Below are positions 37,801 to 51,700 of a stretch of 64,000 nt of DNA, piece after piece. A program made the translations under genes and the position numbers. The notes beneath the pieces were generated by a model. The model was not told the origin of the DNA. It did no database searches and was given only the letters and a program-made list of their open reading frames with translations. This stretch comes from Oncomelania hupensis (lineage: Eukaryota > Mollusca > Gastropoda > Littorinimorpha > Pomatiopsidae), in assembly GCA_036898135.1 (NCBI GenBank), contig CM072525.1:21667037-21731036 (forward strand), in the 5' to 3' direction. Each line of letters opens with the position of its first letter. Position 1 is the stretch's first letter.

Positions 37801-40800
37801 CCCTTTAACATCCCACCCCTACCCCCCCTAAAAAAAAGAAAGGCAAAGCCCATATGACTCACATGCTCCTTATGGAACTCGCAATATTTAACATGAAAAT
37901 TAGTGCCAAGAAAAAACAAAATGAAATGGTGGCATTAAAATGCAAATATCGACTTTCATTTTTCAATGCTCTTGACCTTGAGATGACAATGACACCTGGC
38001 TCAAAATACTCATGTACTATCAAAAAAAAAAAGAACAGCAAACGTTGTATTATCCCCCAAAAATGGTAACCTCGGGATGGCCTTGATCTTCAGTGACCTT
38101 GGAATGACCTTGACCCTCATGTGATCTTTCATGAATGTCTGATAAAATAATCCAATGTTGTTGCATACCATGGGTTAAATAAACAGCCATTCCACTATAT
38201 GATGACTTTAAAAAAAAAGTTATTGCAAGGCCTAAAATGACCTTGACCTTCAAGATCAACGCAAAAACGGAATATATATGAACATATATAGAAAATTTAA
38301 CAATATTACAGACATCAAACTTACACATGGGCAATAGATATTCTTGTCTCTACTAATACATCTAAATATACTGACGATTAGGTGCGGGCACGGGCAAAGG
38401 AGGCGGAGGCAGTATGGGTGGCCCTGCCTGTCCACCAGGCCCTTGCACTTGAGGACTGTGAGGGAACGGAGGCATCGGGCCATGCGGTCCTACGGGCTGT
38501 CCTGGCATGCGGGGTCCGAACCCTGGTGGGAACTGACCGCCAGGTCCCATCTCTCCTGGCCCACCTGGCCGAGGCCATCCACCTTCTGGCCCTCCCATCC
38601 TGCAACAGGTCCGAATGCAAGGTTTTGTCATAGCAGAACTGTAGAGGCAATACTAAAATATCTGTACTCATATTAGTGACAACAGATAACCTGGATAAAA
38701 ATGGATGTCAATGGGTATAAGTTGTCAGTCATTCATTCATTCAATGGAAGAATCACACACTGACACAGAACATTTTCTAAGTTATCATAACACAGAACAT
38801 TTTCTAAGTAACCATATCTATGTGTGAATTTCTAAGTACAATCTTTAAATTTGTAACATTGAAATTTAATAGAGGAGAGAAAATACCAGACTTAGTATGC
38901 AATGAAAGCGTACCTGGGTCCCATTGGGTGTGGGGGCATGCCAGGGTGCTGCTGGCCCATCATGACCGTGCGGGACTGCGGTGCCATGCCAACCTCACCA
39001 GGCTGGTTGGGGCGGTGCATCATAGCTTGCTGCTCAGCCTGTTTCTTCTGCTCCTGTTTTTCCTGCCACAGGCAGTGAGTGGATCAGTATTGTAAACTGC
39101 TTTTATTGTTAATCTCTCTTTGAATTTGCACAGCAAATTGACTGCGACTATTTGTTATCTACATGCATCTTGAGCAAAAGCCTTTTGTGGACTCTGGCAC
39201 GATACAAGTCATCATCATGAGCAGCAGATTTTAAGAAAATCCAACTCTGCACTGTGCCGCATACTGGCTTAGTGGAAATCAAACTATGCGATAATACAGT
39301 CAACAGGCTATATCCAAAATTTTAAAATTTCTGATTGAAATATGTCAGTTCAACTGCTCTTACCTGTTCCAAGAGTTCATCAAGTAGTGTTTTCTGTTCA
39401 GGAGTTGGCATCATGCCTGGCCTTATTCCTCCTGGCCCCATAGGTCTGGCACCTGGTGAAGGCATCCGGTGACCAGGTGGGGGAAACGGGGGACGCTGCC
39501 CTTGCATGTGATGTGGCATGGTGGACGGGGGCATCCCTTGTCGCATCACTGCGAAAAAATCTAAATTCATTCATTTCAGTCTAGGGTGATGGGGCATTTT
39601 TTTTTTTCACATCCTGGAATTACATTATGAGTGATGGGTTCCATCATCACATTTGTACATGTAATCTAGTCAATACCTGTAATAGTTTCATTTAATTTAT
39701 CAAGGTTGGTCATTGTAATGTTCTCTTGATGATGAACAAAGTCATTGCGTTTCTAAGTTTCCAACAAAAACTTCTTTTATACTTTTACCCAACAGTTAGA
39801 ACTGTCCTTCAAACTTGTTTTGACTAATCTGTTAACTCTTAGCGTCCTATAGCGCTGTAATGCGCGCTTCGCCCGTAATCCTGAAGCGCGGTAATTCGCG
39901 CCTCGTTAGTGCACCTTTTAGTCATGAAATCACATGAAATAGGAACTCTCCAGTGCGTGAGAGAAGGTTTAGTCAACTTCCGGAAAGGTTCCCATGTGTT
40001 TTCCGCTATCGTTTTCGCAAGTTTGACGTGGTTTTGTGTACCTTTTTAACGATTTTGTTTGAGGTTTGAGTTTGCAAAATTTTCGGCCATGATGGCAGGG
40101 GATAGCTCCGACAGTAATAGTGAGTTTGGTAACCTTATTGATGAGCTTATTGCTGAAAGAGCACAAGGACTTGGTGTAGACAACCAGAGTGAGTTTTCTT
40201 GTCTGTGTTGACTGTCTGTGCACACATTCACATGCAATCCACACTGTCTTGTTGTTTTATTAACATAGTCCATAAAATACCTGTAATTATGAATTAATTA
40301 CAAGATTCCAACAGGTAAAAATAGTACTAAAGTCAAAATGGTTCTTTGGGTACATAGAATAACCATTTTGTAAACATATCCTAAAATATGAAGTTAATGT
40401 GACAATAAATAAATTTTTTGCAATTTTTTCAAATTCATAACCCAATTTATTGCAATAAACTTGAAATCCTTACAGGATATAGGCGCAAATGTACAGAAAA
40501 CCGTATAGGACGCTAAGAGTTAATCTACTTTGTCCAGTCTTACATCTCTACTGATTGGCAGACATCAGTTCTTCAGTTTTTGTTACAACTTGCCCTCTAC
40601 TTCATTCTTCTTCTTATTTATCGCGAAAAGCTAAACCAGTTCAAAACATTCAACATTCAGGCTAAAATGGGCCCTTCCCGCTCCAACATACTTCTAGTTA
40701 ACTTGGCGCCTGCTTCCAACATACCAGGGAATCTCTGCATCATCATCTGCTGCTGCTGTTGCAGTGCTGCCTGGTGTTGCAAGCGCTGCTCCGCTCCCAT

Positions 40801-43800
40801 CTCACCTTCCACCTCTTGACCTCCCATGAACGGAGGTCGTGGTCCCTGGGGTCGCATAGCATGCTGGGTGGCGGCTGACTGGCCATACAGAATGCTGGAA
40901 GGGGTGGGAGTGAGGGTAGCCCCGCGGGGTGGGGGACCAATATGGCCCAAAGGCTGGCTGTAGCTACCCTGGTTATACTGGTTGGTGGGTGTAATGGTCG
41001 CACGAGACGGCAGCTGAAACGGCAAACAGATTTCATTACAACGATTTGTGTGCAGCTTGGTTATAATATTTTGCTCTCCCTGCAACTCAACTTCAATATA
41101 TACAAAATATTTTAAAAAGGAAAAGAAAAAAATTGTTTTTTTAATTCAAAAAAGAACAATTTTTCGGGTTTTCATAATGAAAGTATGTGCAATATTTCCT
41201 ATAAAGATAGTATCTGGGATACTTTTATTCCATCAAATATGAGAATTGTTACAGATTGATTTATTTAGGCAAGCAAGATTTCACAAGCAGGGTTTACTTT
41301 AGAGCAATATTTGTGGCTGATAAATCAATCCATCGAAACCACTGACGTTACAGAAAGTTGGTGGACCTCACTTCTGCCAATGTACCAGTGCTTTGAACTT
41401 GGTGTACTTTTGAACTTGGTGTACATCCAAGAAAAGCGCTATATAAATACCCTTATCATTAATATTAATCAAACGCAGGCATAATTAGGCACGCCCTCAA
41501 TAGAGGTAAACAGTATGCAAGAAGAAAGAAGATACAGTGAACTTTCATTTGTAAATACTGTGCAGAGATTACATTACATTACATGATTATTGCATTAGGT
41601 CCAGCGGACTCTTCCGAGCCAAATCAGGACCGGACAACCCCTGATCTGCATAAAAGATCTGCTGAAACAACCCTAGTGGTAAAACTGAAAGCTCTCCACC
41701 AGCCGGTCACTTTACAATTAAAGACATCCCACGCAGGAGACGCTGAGGCTGTACTCTAATTTATCGAACCCCCGTTTGCAAAAACAAAATAGAATACAAA
41801 CATCATTATAAATTATGAACAAAACACATACATATAAAATGCATACATTGCTAAATAATAACATCATAGGAAGCCCTAGTGACCACCTGGCAGAAAGCGT
41901 CCAATATTCCCAAGCTGATCCAACAGACCTCACACACAAATAAGGAGTCTTGTCCTGGAAGAGTTTTCAGAAAAAAAGGTATGAGACTGGTCTAGCGAAG
42001 AAGAAGATAGTATAGCAGATTGATAGAACAGAGCAGGAATGAGAAAGAGCAAATGAGAAAGACAGTGACAGTGGGAATTTAAAGCACTAAATTTCCAGAA
42101 AGTGGGGATACTATTTATACTGAAACCCCCGGCACCCCAACGGGGGTTGTGCAGAGATAAGCAACTCACCATCTATACACAAGAAGACAGAAGATACAGT
42201 GAACTTTCAATTGTAAATACTGTACAGACATAAGCAACCCACCATCTGTTGCGGCGTCTGTGGGTGAGGCAAGTGTTGGGAGGATGCCACCTGACCACTG
42301 CTGAGCCCCATAGCGAAAGGGGACATGGTTCTGGATGGTCCTTGCATACCGAACGGCGAGAGGGGTGTGCTGACTGGCTGTCCTGCTCCAACACCAAACG
42401 GTGACTGGGCCGAAGAGATGGGTGGTGAAAACGGTGACTGGCCAGACCCATGCTGCAGACAAACAAACAGTCTCCAGTTAATTCAATGGTAGTGGACGAA
42501 GAAAACAAGTTTAAATATCCCACAGCGACACTCTGAGGGACAAACTGACTTGCCAAACCCTGAAATGAACTGACAAGTTGGCTTCAATATTTTCTCCTAT
42601 CCCTCCACTCTATAGTCTTTTGCACCCTCTCTCCCACGCTGTAGTTTTTCCTCCCTCTCTCTCTTATCCTTCCTATCTCCAGCCATCCATTCCCCTCATT
42701 CTTAGTTGCATTTCTCAATCTATCTTTAATGCTCATTTTTAAAATGTCCTGACTTTACCTCTTATCCTCCCTCCTCCCACAGATGTGCCAACTCCCTGAT
42801 CTTCTTGTCAGTATTTCCGGACCCGTTTGTCAGTATTTTTTAATACCTGTCAGTATTTTTTTTCTCGCAAATCCCAGCCTATGACACTAAAAAGTAACGT
42901 CAGGTTTCCCTCTGAAACAGCAGGCTATTTTCAGTCCTCTAAAATCACGATGAAAATCAGCTTGTTGAACACCACACTTGTTTTACTATAAAATCACCAT
43001 GAAAATCAGCTTGTTGAACACAGCGACATTCAGTGAGTCAGGTATGCTACTCTGAAAATTTTGTTTTCCAGGAAAATTTTGGAAGGATTAGCAGAGCCCC
43101 GAGAGCGAGCCTGCAAAGCAGGCGAGCCCCCTCGGGGGGTCCAAGGGCATGCCCCCCCCCCCCCCCCCCCCCCCCGGAAATTTTTTTTTTAAAGTTAAAA
43201 TCTGTGCAATCTGGCACATTCAGAGCACTTTTTGAGAGACGAAAAATCAATCAAATTGCCCGGAACCTTAAACTTTTCGATGTGGTCGCCAAATTTCTCG
43301 ACGTACTTCTTTTTTTCTTTTTCTTTTCCGACAACTTTTACTTCATAATCCAGTGTTCTCTGCAGCCAGTCCCAACGCCACTTGTTTTTGATACCTTTGT
43401 CCCAGTCTCCTACTGTGTTTCTTATTACAATGTCGGTTCGAAACATTTTGATACTATGCTACTATTAGTAGAATTTATCATCACAAAAACGCTTCCATAC
43501 GTTATCAAACTTTAAAAAAACAGAGAATCGTGGTGAAGACTATCAAAAGTCAAACGGAAACAACTGGCTATAACACAGAGCGAATCACGTAAGAGAGAAG
43601 CAATCTTATTGGTGAGATCAATTTAGCTAGCCAATCACAACGCCGCTTTGATATGATCGTTAAATTGACTGTCATGGCGGTCTAGCAGACGAATCCCGCT
43701 GATATCGCCTACCGTGATAAGAACGCTTGCATTTTTTTTTTCGACACAGATTTTTTTAATACTCCCGGAAATTTTTCAATCACCCGGAAAGCCAAAGATC

Positions 43801-45734
43801 GATTTCCCGGAATTCCTGGAATTCCAGGAAAAGTAGCATGCCTGGTGAGTGCAGGAGTACTATTATGAGACCAAAAACCGGTACAGAAGCACCGCTGGCA
43901 AAGATAAACGATCGGCAACTTCTCCTCCATATTTTTATAAAAGCTACCATATTTCCTTATTTAATTCACTTCGCCGGAATTAAATACGGTCAATCTGTAC
44001 TGGTTGGCACCTCTGCTCCCATGTTCTTAAATTTTCTTTGATAATTATATTCACCCTCCTTCCACCCCCCTCATTTTCCCCCATACTCCCTCTCTCTCAA
44101 ATATATGATAGTTTCTGTTGAATGTGTAAGCACACATGCTTGCAAGAAATTGCACCGTGTAAAGCAATTGCTGAACATAAGCGGGGATGAGAGAGGATAC
44201 GAGTATAAAAAAATGCACGAGAATGCGAGTGCACCCATTTATAACATGGCACAAGGTCTATTCAGTACAATAAAATTTGAGTGAGTCTCTCTCATCCCCA
44301 TCTGTCCCTCTTTCTCTCTCTTTTCTTTCAATTCAGCTATACCTGGCCCACGGGAGTGAGAGGCTGGGAGTGGGGTGACGCAGAGTGCCTGCCCCCTGCA
44401 CTGATCACCTGGCTGAACGGTGACTGGATGCCTGGCGTTCTGGGCGAGGGTTGCCCACTGCGCGGCGAGTGCTGGATCTTTGGGGAGGGGAGCCCCGAGG
44501 GTCCACCCTGAGGGGAAGTCTGGGGAGGGGCAGACACAAACGGTGGACGCTGCAGCCTCTGATGGATGGCTGAAGCCAGAGCGTTAGTGTCCCCGTCGTC
44601 TGCTCCTGGCCGAGTGCCAATAGGCTTGGTGCCCTGAACCACAAAGACATTGCAAAGTTTAGATCCAAATACAATGAGGTTCCATGTCAGACAACAAACT
44701 GATAAGCAGACATAGCAACTGTTGGCTTTCACAATGGTGTCATCACATCGTCATGGTCAAATTTCCCAAGCCACTCAAAACTGACAATAACAGTTCCCTC
44801 GGAAGTGTTTTTTGTCCATACTCACTTTCCAGGATGATGCAAGCAAGGGGCAGAAAAGTGAACAAAATAAGTGGTGACCAGTTTGAAATGTTTTCTGGCA
44901 ATCAATTACAAAAGATACGAACTATAATTTGTGACAGAAATGCCAATTTCTGTTCTGCTGCTCCCTCTCCACACCAACACCCTCCGTCACTATCTTAACA
45001 ATTGTTAAAATAAACGCGACAATAAGAAACCTAATGAATGGCTGAACAAAGAGCATTACCTGCAGAAGAGCAGCAATGTGACTCACTCCACTCTTGTCAT
45101 CATCCTTGTCACCCTCTCCACTGCCATGAGCTGCTGCTGCTGCTCTTGCCGCAGCGTCAGTGCTGTCCAAGGAGTGCTGTCGCCGGCTGAATTCCAAGAA
45201 CTGTGCCTGGAAGTCTTTAGTTCGGCTACCATCTTCCGAGCCTTCTCCTTCCGCTTCTTCCTCTGCCTTTATTCCTTCCTCAACGCTGCTGACATGAATA
45301 TGATATAGAGAATGGAATGGAAACAATAATAATGATAGTAGAGCATTGTGGCTGAGCGGTCTAAGGCTGGATTAACTTGACTTGTCCACAGACTAGAAAA
45401 CAATGGTGCCTGACAGGCGTGGGATCGATCCATCCAGGTGCTCCGGTTTGCTCCCCCGGCAAAATTTCAAAAACACAACTAATATTAGGTAGGTTGGGTT
45501 TGGGAGCGTCACAGGCTGCGACTAGGACTTTCCCAGGGGAGGAGGCCCAGAATTTCCCGATAAAAAGGGACAATGAAGTGTCAAAAAAAAAAAGAAAAAA
45601 GAAAAAAAAAGGTATATGTTCCCAGAATCTGGAGTGATAATATTGAGTCGATATAATCTTCACTCAGATTCTATGATTTACCGTGTTATATTTCTACAGC
45701 ATCACACTGCCTTCTTCAGCACAATGATGATGAC

Positions 45735-45779
<45 letters not shown>

Positions 45780-48700
45780 AATGAAAAAGACAAGGAGGAG
45801 AAGAATAATAAATGATTATATTGATGATGATGACAACAATGATAATGACAAAGATGATAATGATGAAGATAATGACATGCGGTAATAATGATAACAGTAA
45901 CAATACCCAGGAAGATGATGTTGATTCTGATGATGATGATAATGAACGGCATTCAAATTTCAAACTCTGGGGTAGGAACTTCTACACCTTTTTGTTATTC
46001 AGAGCAGAACTGGAGTTCTTTTAATGCCATCACTAGCAACACAGACATCAGTGAACAGTGAATAACAAAGAACACGAACTCACGCTCTCTCTCTCTATAT
46101 AATATAAATGATATATAAATTTTTGTTGTTTCAACAACCACAAAAACATTGTAGAATTGATGCTGAATATGTCACTCACCCTTCTAGAGTTTTATTTTCA
46201 TTAGCTTTGTGGTCAAGATCATCCTTCTTCTCGTCACCTTCACCTTCGCCCTCCATCTTGGGGTCATCTATAAGATCCAGGGAGTCGATGAGGTTGGGGT
46301 CATCCATGAGGTCAAGTTCCGGGTCAGCGTAGCGCAGAATGTCAAAAGTACCATCAGCACCTGCATAAACAATTGTAAATTTTCCTATAAGCAAATATTC
46401 ATGATCTCCACACACAACTTGTGTTCGAAAGTAAAACGATAGTTTTTATGTGGGTGCCTAGTCACATGGGCATCGGCGGCAATATTACAGTGGACAAAGC
46501 GGCAAATAAACCTCTTTATCTTGATTTTCCTTCAGAGTTTTTTTTAGTTTGTTCCGTACTGTGACCTGTGCTGTGTGATTGGCTCTTATTGTAAATGGCT
46601 CTGGCAGACTGAATGGTCAAATCAAATCAACAACAAACTGTTTCAAATTCCGCCAGACGTGTCTGTTTCTTTGCCTAACTTTGCGTCCACTCGCAAAGAA
46701 GGAACTGCTTTGACCCGCCTTCATATTGGGCATACTTATGTCTCCCTTAGTTTACTTTTAAAAGATGATGAACAACTGTGGAGCTTTGTATGTGATAAAT
46801 CCTTTTCGTCCGCCATTTTATGTCTGAATGTGCTACTCTGGTTGATGAAAGAGAAAGATATTTTGGTTTGATACCTTTTAATGAGATTTTTCATCTGCAA
46901 TGGTGAAAACCTGTTTACATTTTAACGAGAGGTTAGTTTGTTTTATCGCATATAGGTCATGTCATCCTGTTTGTGTGCTTGGTTAAATTTCATCAGTAAA
47001 GATAGTTTAATGTCCAAATTTTATCATATTTTAATGTGTTAATCGTCTAGTCAGATTTTGAATAGTTTTTGATAGTAGTTCTTTGGCTCTTAGCAGGCTG
47101 CTGGACCCTTTAAACATTCATTATCTATCTATCTAAATATTAGTTTATGTTTGTGAGAGCGCGCGTGTGCGCCTGCGAGCATGCCTGCCTTTGTTCGTTA
47201 GTGTAAAGACATATTGTACAAAACTTCTAGACTATTAGCATTACCGTATTACACTGAATCGAACAAGATTTTTTATCGGCATTCACAATACACTGCACCA
47301 AACTTCTCACTACTGGCATTCAAACTACAGTAACAATTATTTGGTCACACTGCTGGGAAAAAAAAAAAGAAAAAAAAAAACGTTCATTACACTGCAGTAA
47401 CAATTATTTGTTAACATTGCAGTAATAACTACTTGTTCACATTGCAGTAACATTTTTTTTGTTTGCATTGTAGTCAATGTATTTATCAATGTTACATAGC
47501 ATTTTTCCAGCTCAAGAGCTGCTCAAGACTGCCTGAGGTGCCCAGTTGTACAACAGTTACTTGCTCACACTGTAAGCAACAGCACAACACAAGACTTACT
47601 GAGCAAGTCGTCGTCCTCAGGTTTGTCCTCCTCGGACGACATAGAGGGCTTCAGGTCTTTGATGTGGCCCAGGGCGTCACCTTCACTGCTGCTCTCAGCC
47701 TCGCCCACAGGCGCGCCCACATCCTCCCCTTCCTTGTGGGTGAGTAGCCCGGCTTGTTGCCCTTCTAGATGGCCAAACACTCCTTCCTGACGTTGACCCA
47801 GGCCTTGCAGCATGTCCTGTGGATAACGCATGAATGTCAAACCTTGGTCTGTTTTAATATGGTAAAGCACAAAATGCTTTTGTAGACTACCTACCATCAG
47901 CAATATAAAACACCGACCCACACTGGATCTAGGAAGGAGATGCATATATTGCAGTCAACAACCTGTATCATGACTAAAAACCATACTAGCTACCCTCACG
48001 CCCGAGTCTTTTTGGGAACACGCTATAAAAATACCTTCTTATTTATATTAAAAAAAAATTATATTTCACCAATTCAGTCAAAATGCTGAGGGTTTTGGAA
48101 AAGTGATTTCTCTTCTTTGCCAGGTATGTACTCATTCAAAATCCATGTATTATTATTATTACTATTATTATTTCTAAAGGTACCAGGCACAGTTCCAGTT
48201 CTCACACAAATTATCTGGCACTGGATAAGTCTCTTAGAAGAAGATATTAGAGAGCTTGTCAAGGCAGCCTTTTCCTTATTGTCTGACACACCTAGGGTCC
48301 AGACACCAAAGCTTTAGTTTTAAGGGGTACATGGAGTAACCACTGGCATTCACCTGCAGGCTAAAAGTTTGTAGCCTGCATTTTATGTATCGACATGCTT
48401 TGATTACTATTCTATGATACCAAGATCACAGCACAGTACTTGATGGGCCGTACGAAGACTCACCTGTTGCGTGCTCTGCTGGAAAGTGTCTGTGGAGGGT
48501 TTGGGGAGACCCGGTGACATTATAGCACCCACAACTTGTGGTCCTGGTTGACGCTGCATCTGATGGGGGTGAGGGAACCTCATGGCTCCGTGTTCTCCTG
48601 GCTGACCACGCATTATGAACCCTTCGTGACCTTCTGTTTGTACGAATACAGATACAGCATAGTGTTATTTAGATTGCACCCGCAGAAGTGCTAAAATGAT

Positions 48701-51700
48701 GATGATGATAATGATGATGATGATGATGATGATGGAGATGAAGACGATAATTGCACATGATGATAAGGGCAACTGCAAAGCAATGTCACAACATAGAACA
48801 AAAGAAAATACCTGGGTAGTGTCCTGGGGTTTGTGGTCGCACCATACGGGGATCCATGTGACCTGGGAAATGTGGGCGTACGTCTCTGAACATTGGTCCA
48901 GCCCCTGGTGAAGCAGTTCAATGTATATAATGGCCTTGTTTTCTGCTATTATCTCTCTGAACAACGACTTGTTCATGTGTATGGTAAGGTTGTTTTTTAA
49001 TTATTATATTTTTTAATTAGCAACTTAAAGTAGTAATTATAGTCCTCTTGTCAGGCAGCAAATGCACAATTGAACTTCTTCAATGACTAGAACTCTAATA
49101 CCAAACAACGATGGTGTTTAGTCATACCAACAATTAATAGCTTAAATTCCAAATAAATGAAAATTCGCACTCCTTGTCAAAAGAATGCATATTATATACA
49201 TGTATATGTATATGTATTGGTGTGTGTGTGTATATATATATCTGCATTCTTTTGACAAGGAATTATTATATATCAGCAAAATCTCGCAAACAGCACAGAC
49301 TTTTGAACACAATGTTATTAGTAAATAGCACAAAAAACAACTTGTGAAACTGCCTCTATCCTTGCAAACTTGGAGCTAGAAGTGTGAGGAGGATAAGCAG
49401 CAACATGCAAAGTTAATTTACTGATAATCATGACATAGAAGTGGTCCTACCTGGCATCCTGGGCTGCATCATGGAGGACCCAGGGCCCATAGCTCCCTCC
49501 TGCTGCTGTTGCTGCATCCACTGCTGCTGCTGCAAGCTTGGGGCCCCCATCTGCTGCGCTGCCTTCTGCTGCATGCGCAGCTTTGTCTGCTGACCGAGAA
49601 TTTCACGCAGTTGCTGGTGGGGCGTAGGGGCAGAAATCCCTGATCCCAGTCCACCCAGGCTTGCCTCCCCTGTCCCGCCAAGAGACACTACTCCGCCAGC
49701 CTGGCATCATCACACACACACACCAGCTTTCTCACTCAACGGGAGTTTCTATCAAGTACCTTCCAGTTCAACCTACTCTCAACACATGTCAATGCTAACA
49801 CCTATTAGCTCTATATCAACAAACTATATATTTTTAAAATCTAACAAAGAATAATTAAAAAGAGGTTCAAATCAAAAAAATTCCAATAGCATGGAGGGTG
49901 GTGTTGGGGGAGGGGTATAAAAATTAACAAAGAACATGAAGGCAAAAATTGTGTGTGTGTGCGTGTGTGCGTGTGTTTTGTCCCCACAGGTTAAGTGTAA
50001 ACATTGTAGACAGATGATAATACACCAGGCAGATTGAGGGACTGGTCGGTTCATTTTCACATCTACAAAACATGTGATATATTTTCCTAAAAACAAAAAT
50101 CACTTCTCACTTCGAGATGGTGGGGTAGGGTTCGTGAAGTGACATATGGGGGTGTGGTATGGGATGTGAAGGTGGCGGGTAATATGCCACCAGCTTGGCC
50201 AAACAACAAAAACCAACGTCTCCAATAAATCCAGTCCTAATGACATTATAGTTTATAATTATAGTAATGTAACATTCTTCTGAAAATAAAACAATACAAA
50301 AGTCGAGTATTTTATTTTCTCTCTATTCTCACATGTCATTTTTCAACACACAAAAGGGTCAGAAAAACATGCCACAAATATTTCACATCGTGCACTGTCT
50401 TTTGTACCCAATCAAATAAAATCCAATGGAATCTGTATTAACGTTAAGTTAACCAACAAAATCCAAAAAACATGATTATCCTATTCAAATCATGTTGTAT
50501 TCCTTCAAAGTCTCCCATGAAGGCCGATGTACAGCTTTCTCTTAGCACTCATGATGTACTACTCTTATGCCTGTGTGTATCCAGAACATTGTATTTACCA
50601 TAAACATAATGTCTTTATCCTTTAGACATGTGGATGCGTGTCTAACTTCAAAATAACTTTCAAAACCTAACATCCAAAATGCCACAAATACTCCACATCG
50701 TGCACAGTCTTTTATACCCAATCAAATAAAATCCAATGGAATCTGTATTAATGTTAAGTTAACCAAAGAAATTAAAAAAAGAACATGAGTATCCTATTCA
50801 AATCATGTTGTATTCCTTGAAAATCTCACATGAAGGCCGATGTAAAGCTTTCTCTTAGCAATCATGATGTACTACTCTGATGCCTGTGTGTATCCAGAAC
50901 ATTGTATTTACCATAAACATAATTTCTTTATCCTGCAGACATGTGGATGGGTGTTTAAACTTCAAAATAACTTTCAAAACCTAACCTCCATAAATACTTC
51001 TAGTTCTACTCTAATTAAAAATATAAAAGAAAATGTGTTGGACCTAGCTCAAAAACATCTTGGAAAGTACTAACACTTTGCATAAAAACAACAGTAACAG
51101 CACAGTTACTAAAGCCGTCACTATGCCCATTGTTAAATCACAGTATTAGGCCCAGGTTTTAGTGCTCTTGCTGGGATGCCGTTACAATATCTCTAGGTCA
51201 GGGTGAGGAGAACTAAACAACATTCACACAAACACACACTCCATGCCGTGGCTAGAGGCAGAACAGGGGGAGGCTGCATACCATATCACAATAGTCATAC
51301 AACATAGACAAAAGTCATGATGATCTGCCATAATAGCCATCTTCTTCTTCTATTTTGTCCCTTGGCTTGAATATTTGTCAAAGACACAATGTGATTGGAT
51401 GAATTAAAAAGTTAAACAGCCAATCAAAGTGATCCCCTCCCCCCACCCACCCTCACCTGCCCCCCCCCCCCCAAAAAAAAGGGACACAAAGCAACAAATA
51501 AATAAATAAATAAATAAAATTACAACAGCTCATTCTAATGCCTGGGTGGACATTTAGCAAATTAAAATATAGTAACTGACAAGTGTCTAGTATTTCATAG
51601 GCACAGAACAGTTAAAATGACACAACTCAATATTCAGTGGTTAGCAGCAATCATGACAAGTCATATTACTAAAATACGTGATGGAAATAAAATAAAGAAA

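Noticed and set aside
45334..45440. Functional tRNA gene
   Set aside because: tRNA-like boxes belong to a second SINE with a body and an A tail.
45616..45963. Met/Asp-rich and His/Ser-rich ORFs
   Set aside because: Read-through of GAT repeats.
49678..49700. Alternative e6 start at the internal TAG acceptor
   Set aside because: It would begin in a phase that does not match e5, whereas the CCAG at 49701 keeps phase 0.
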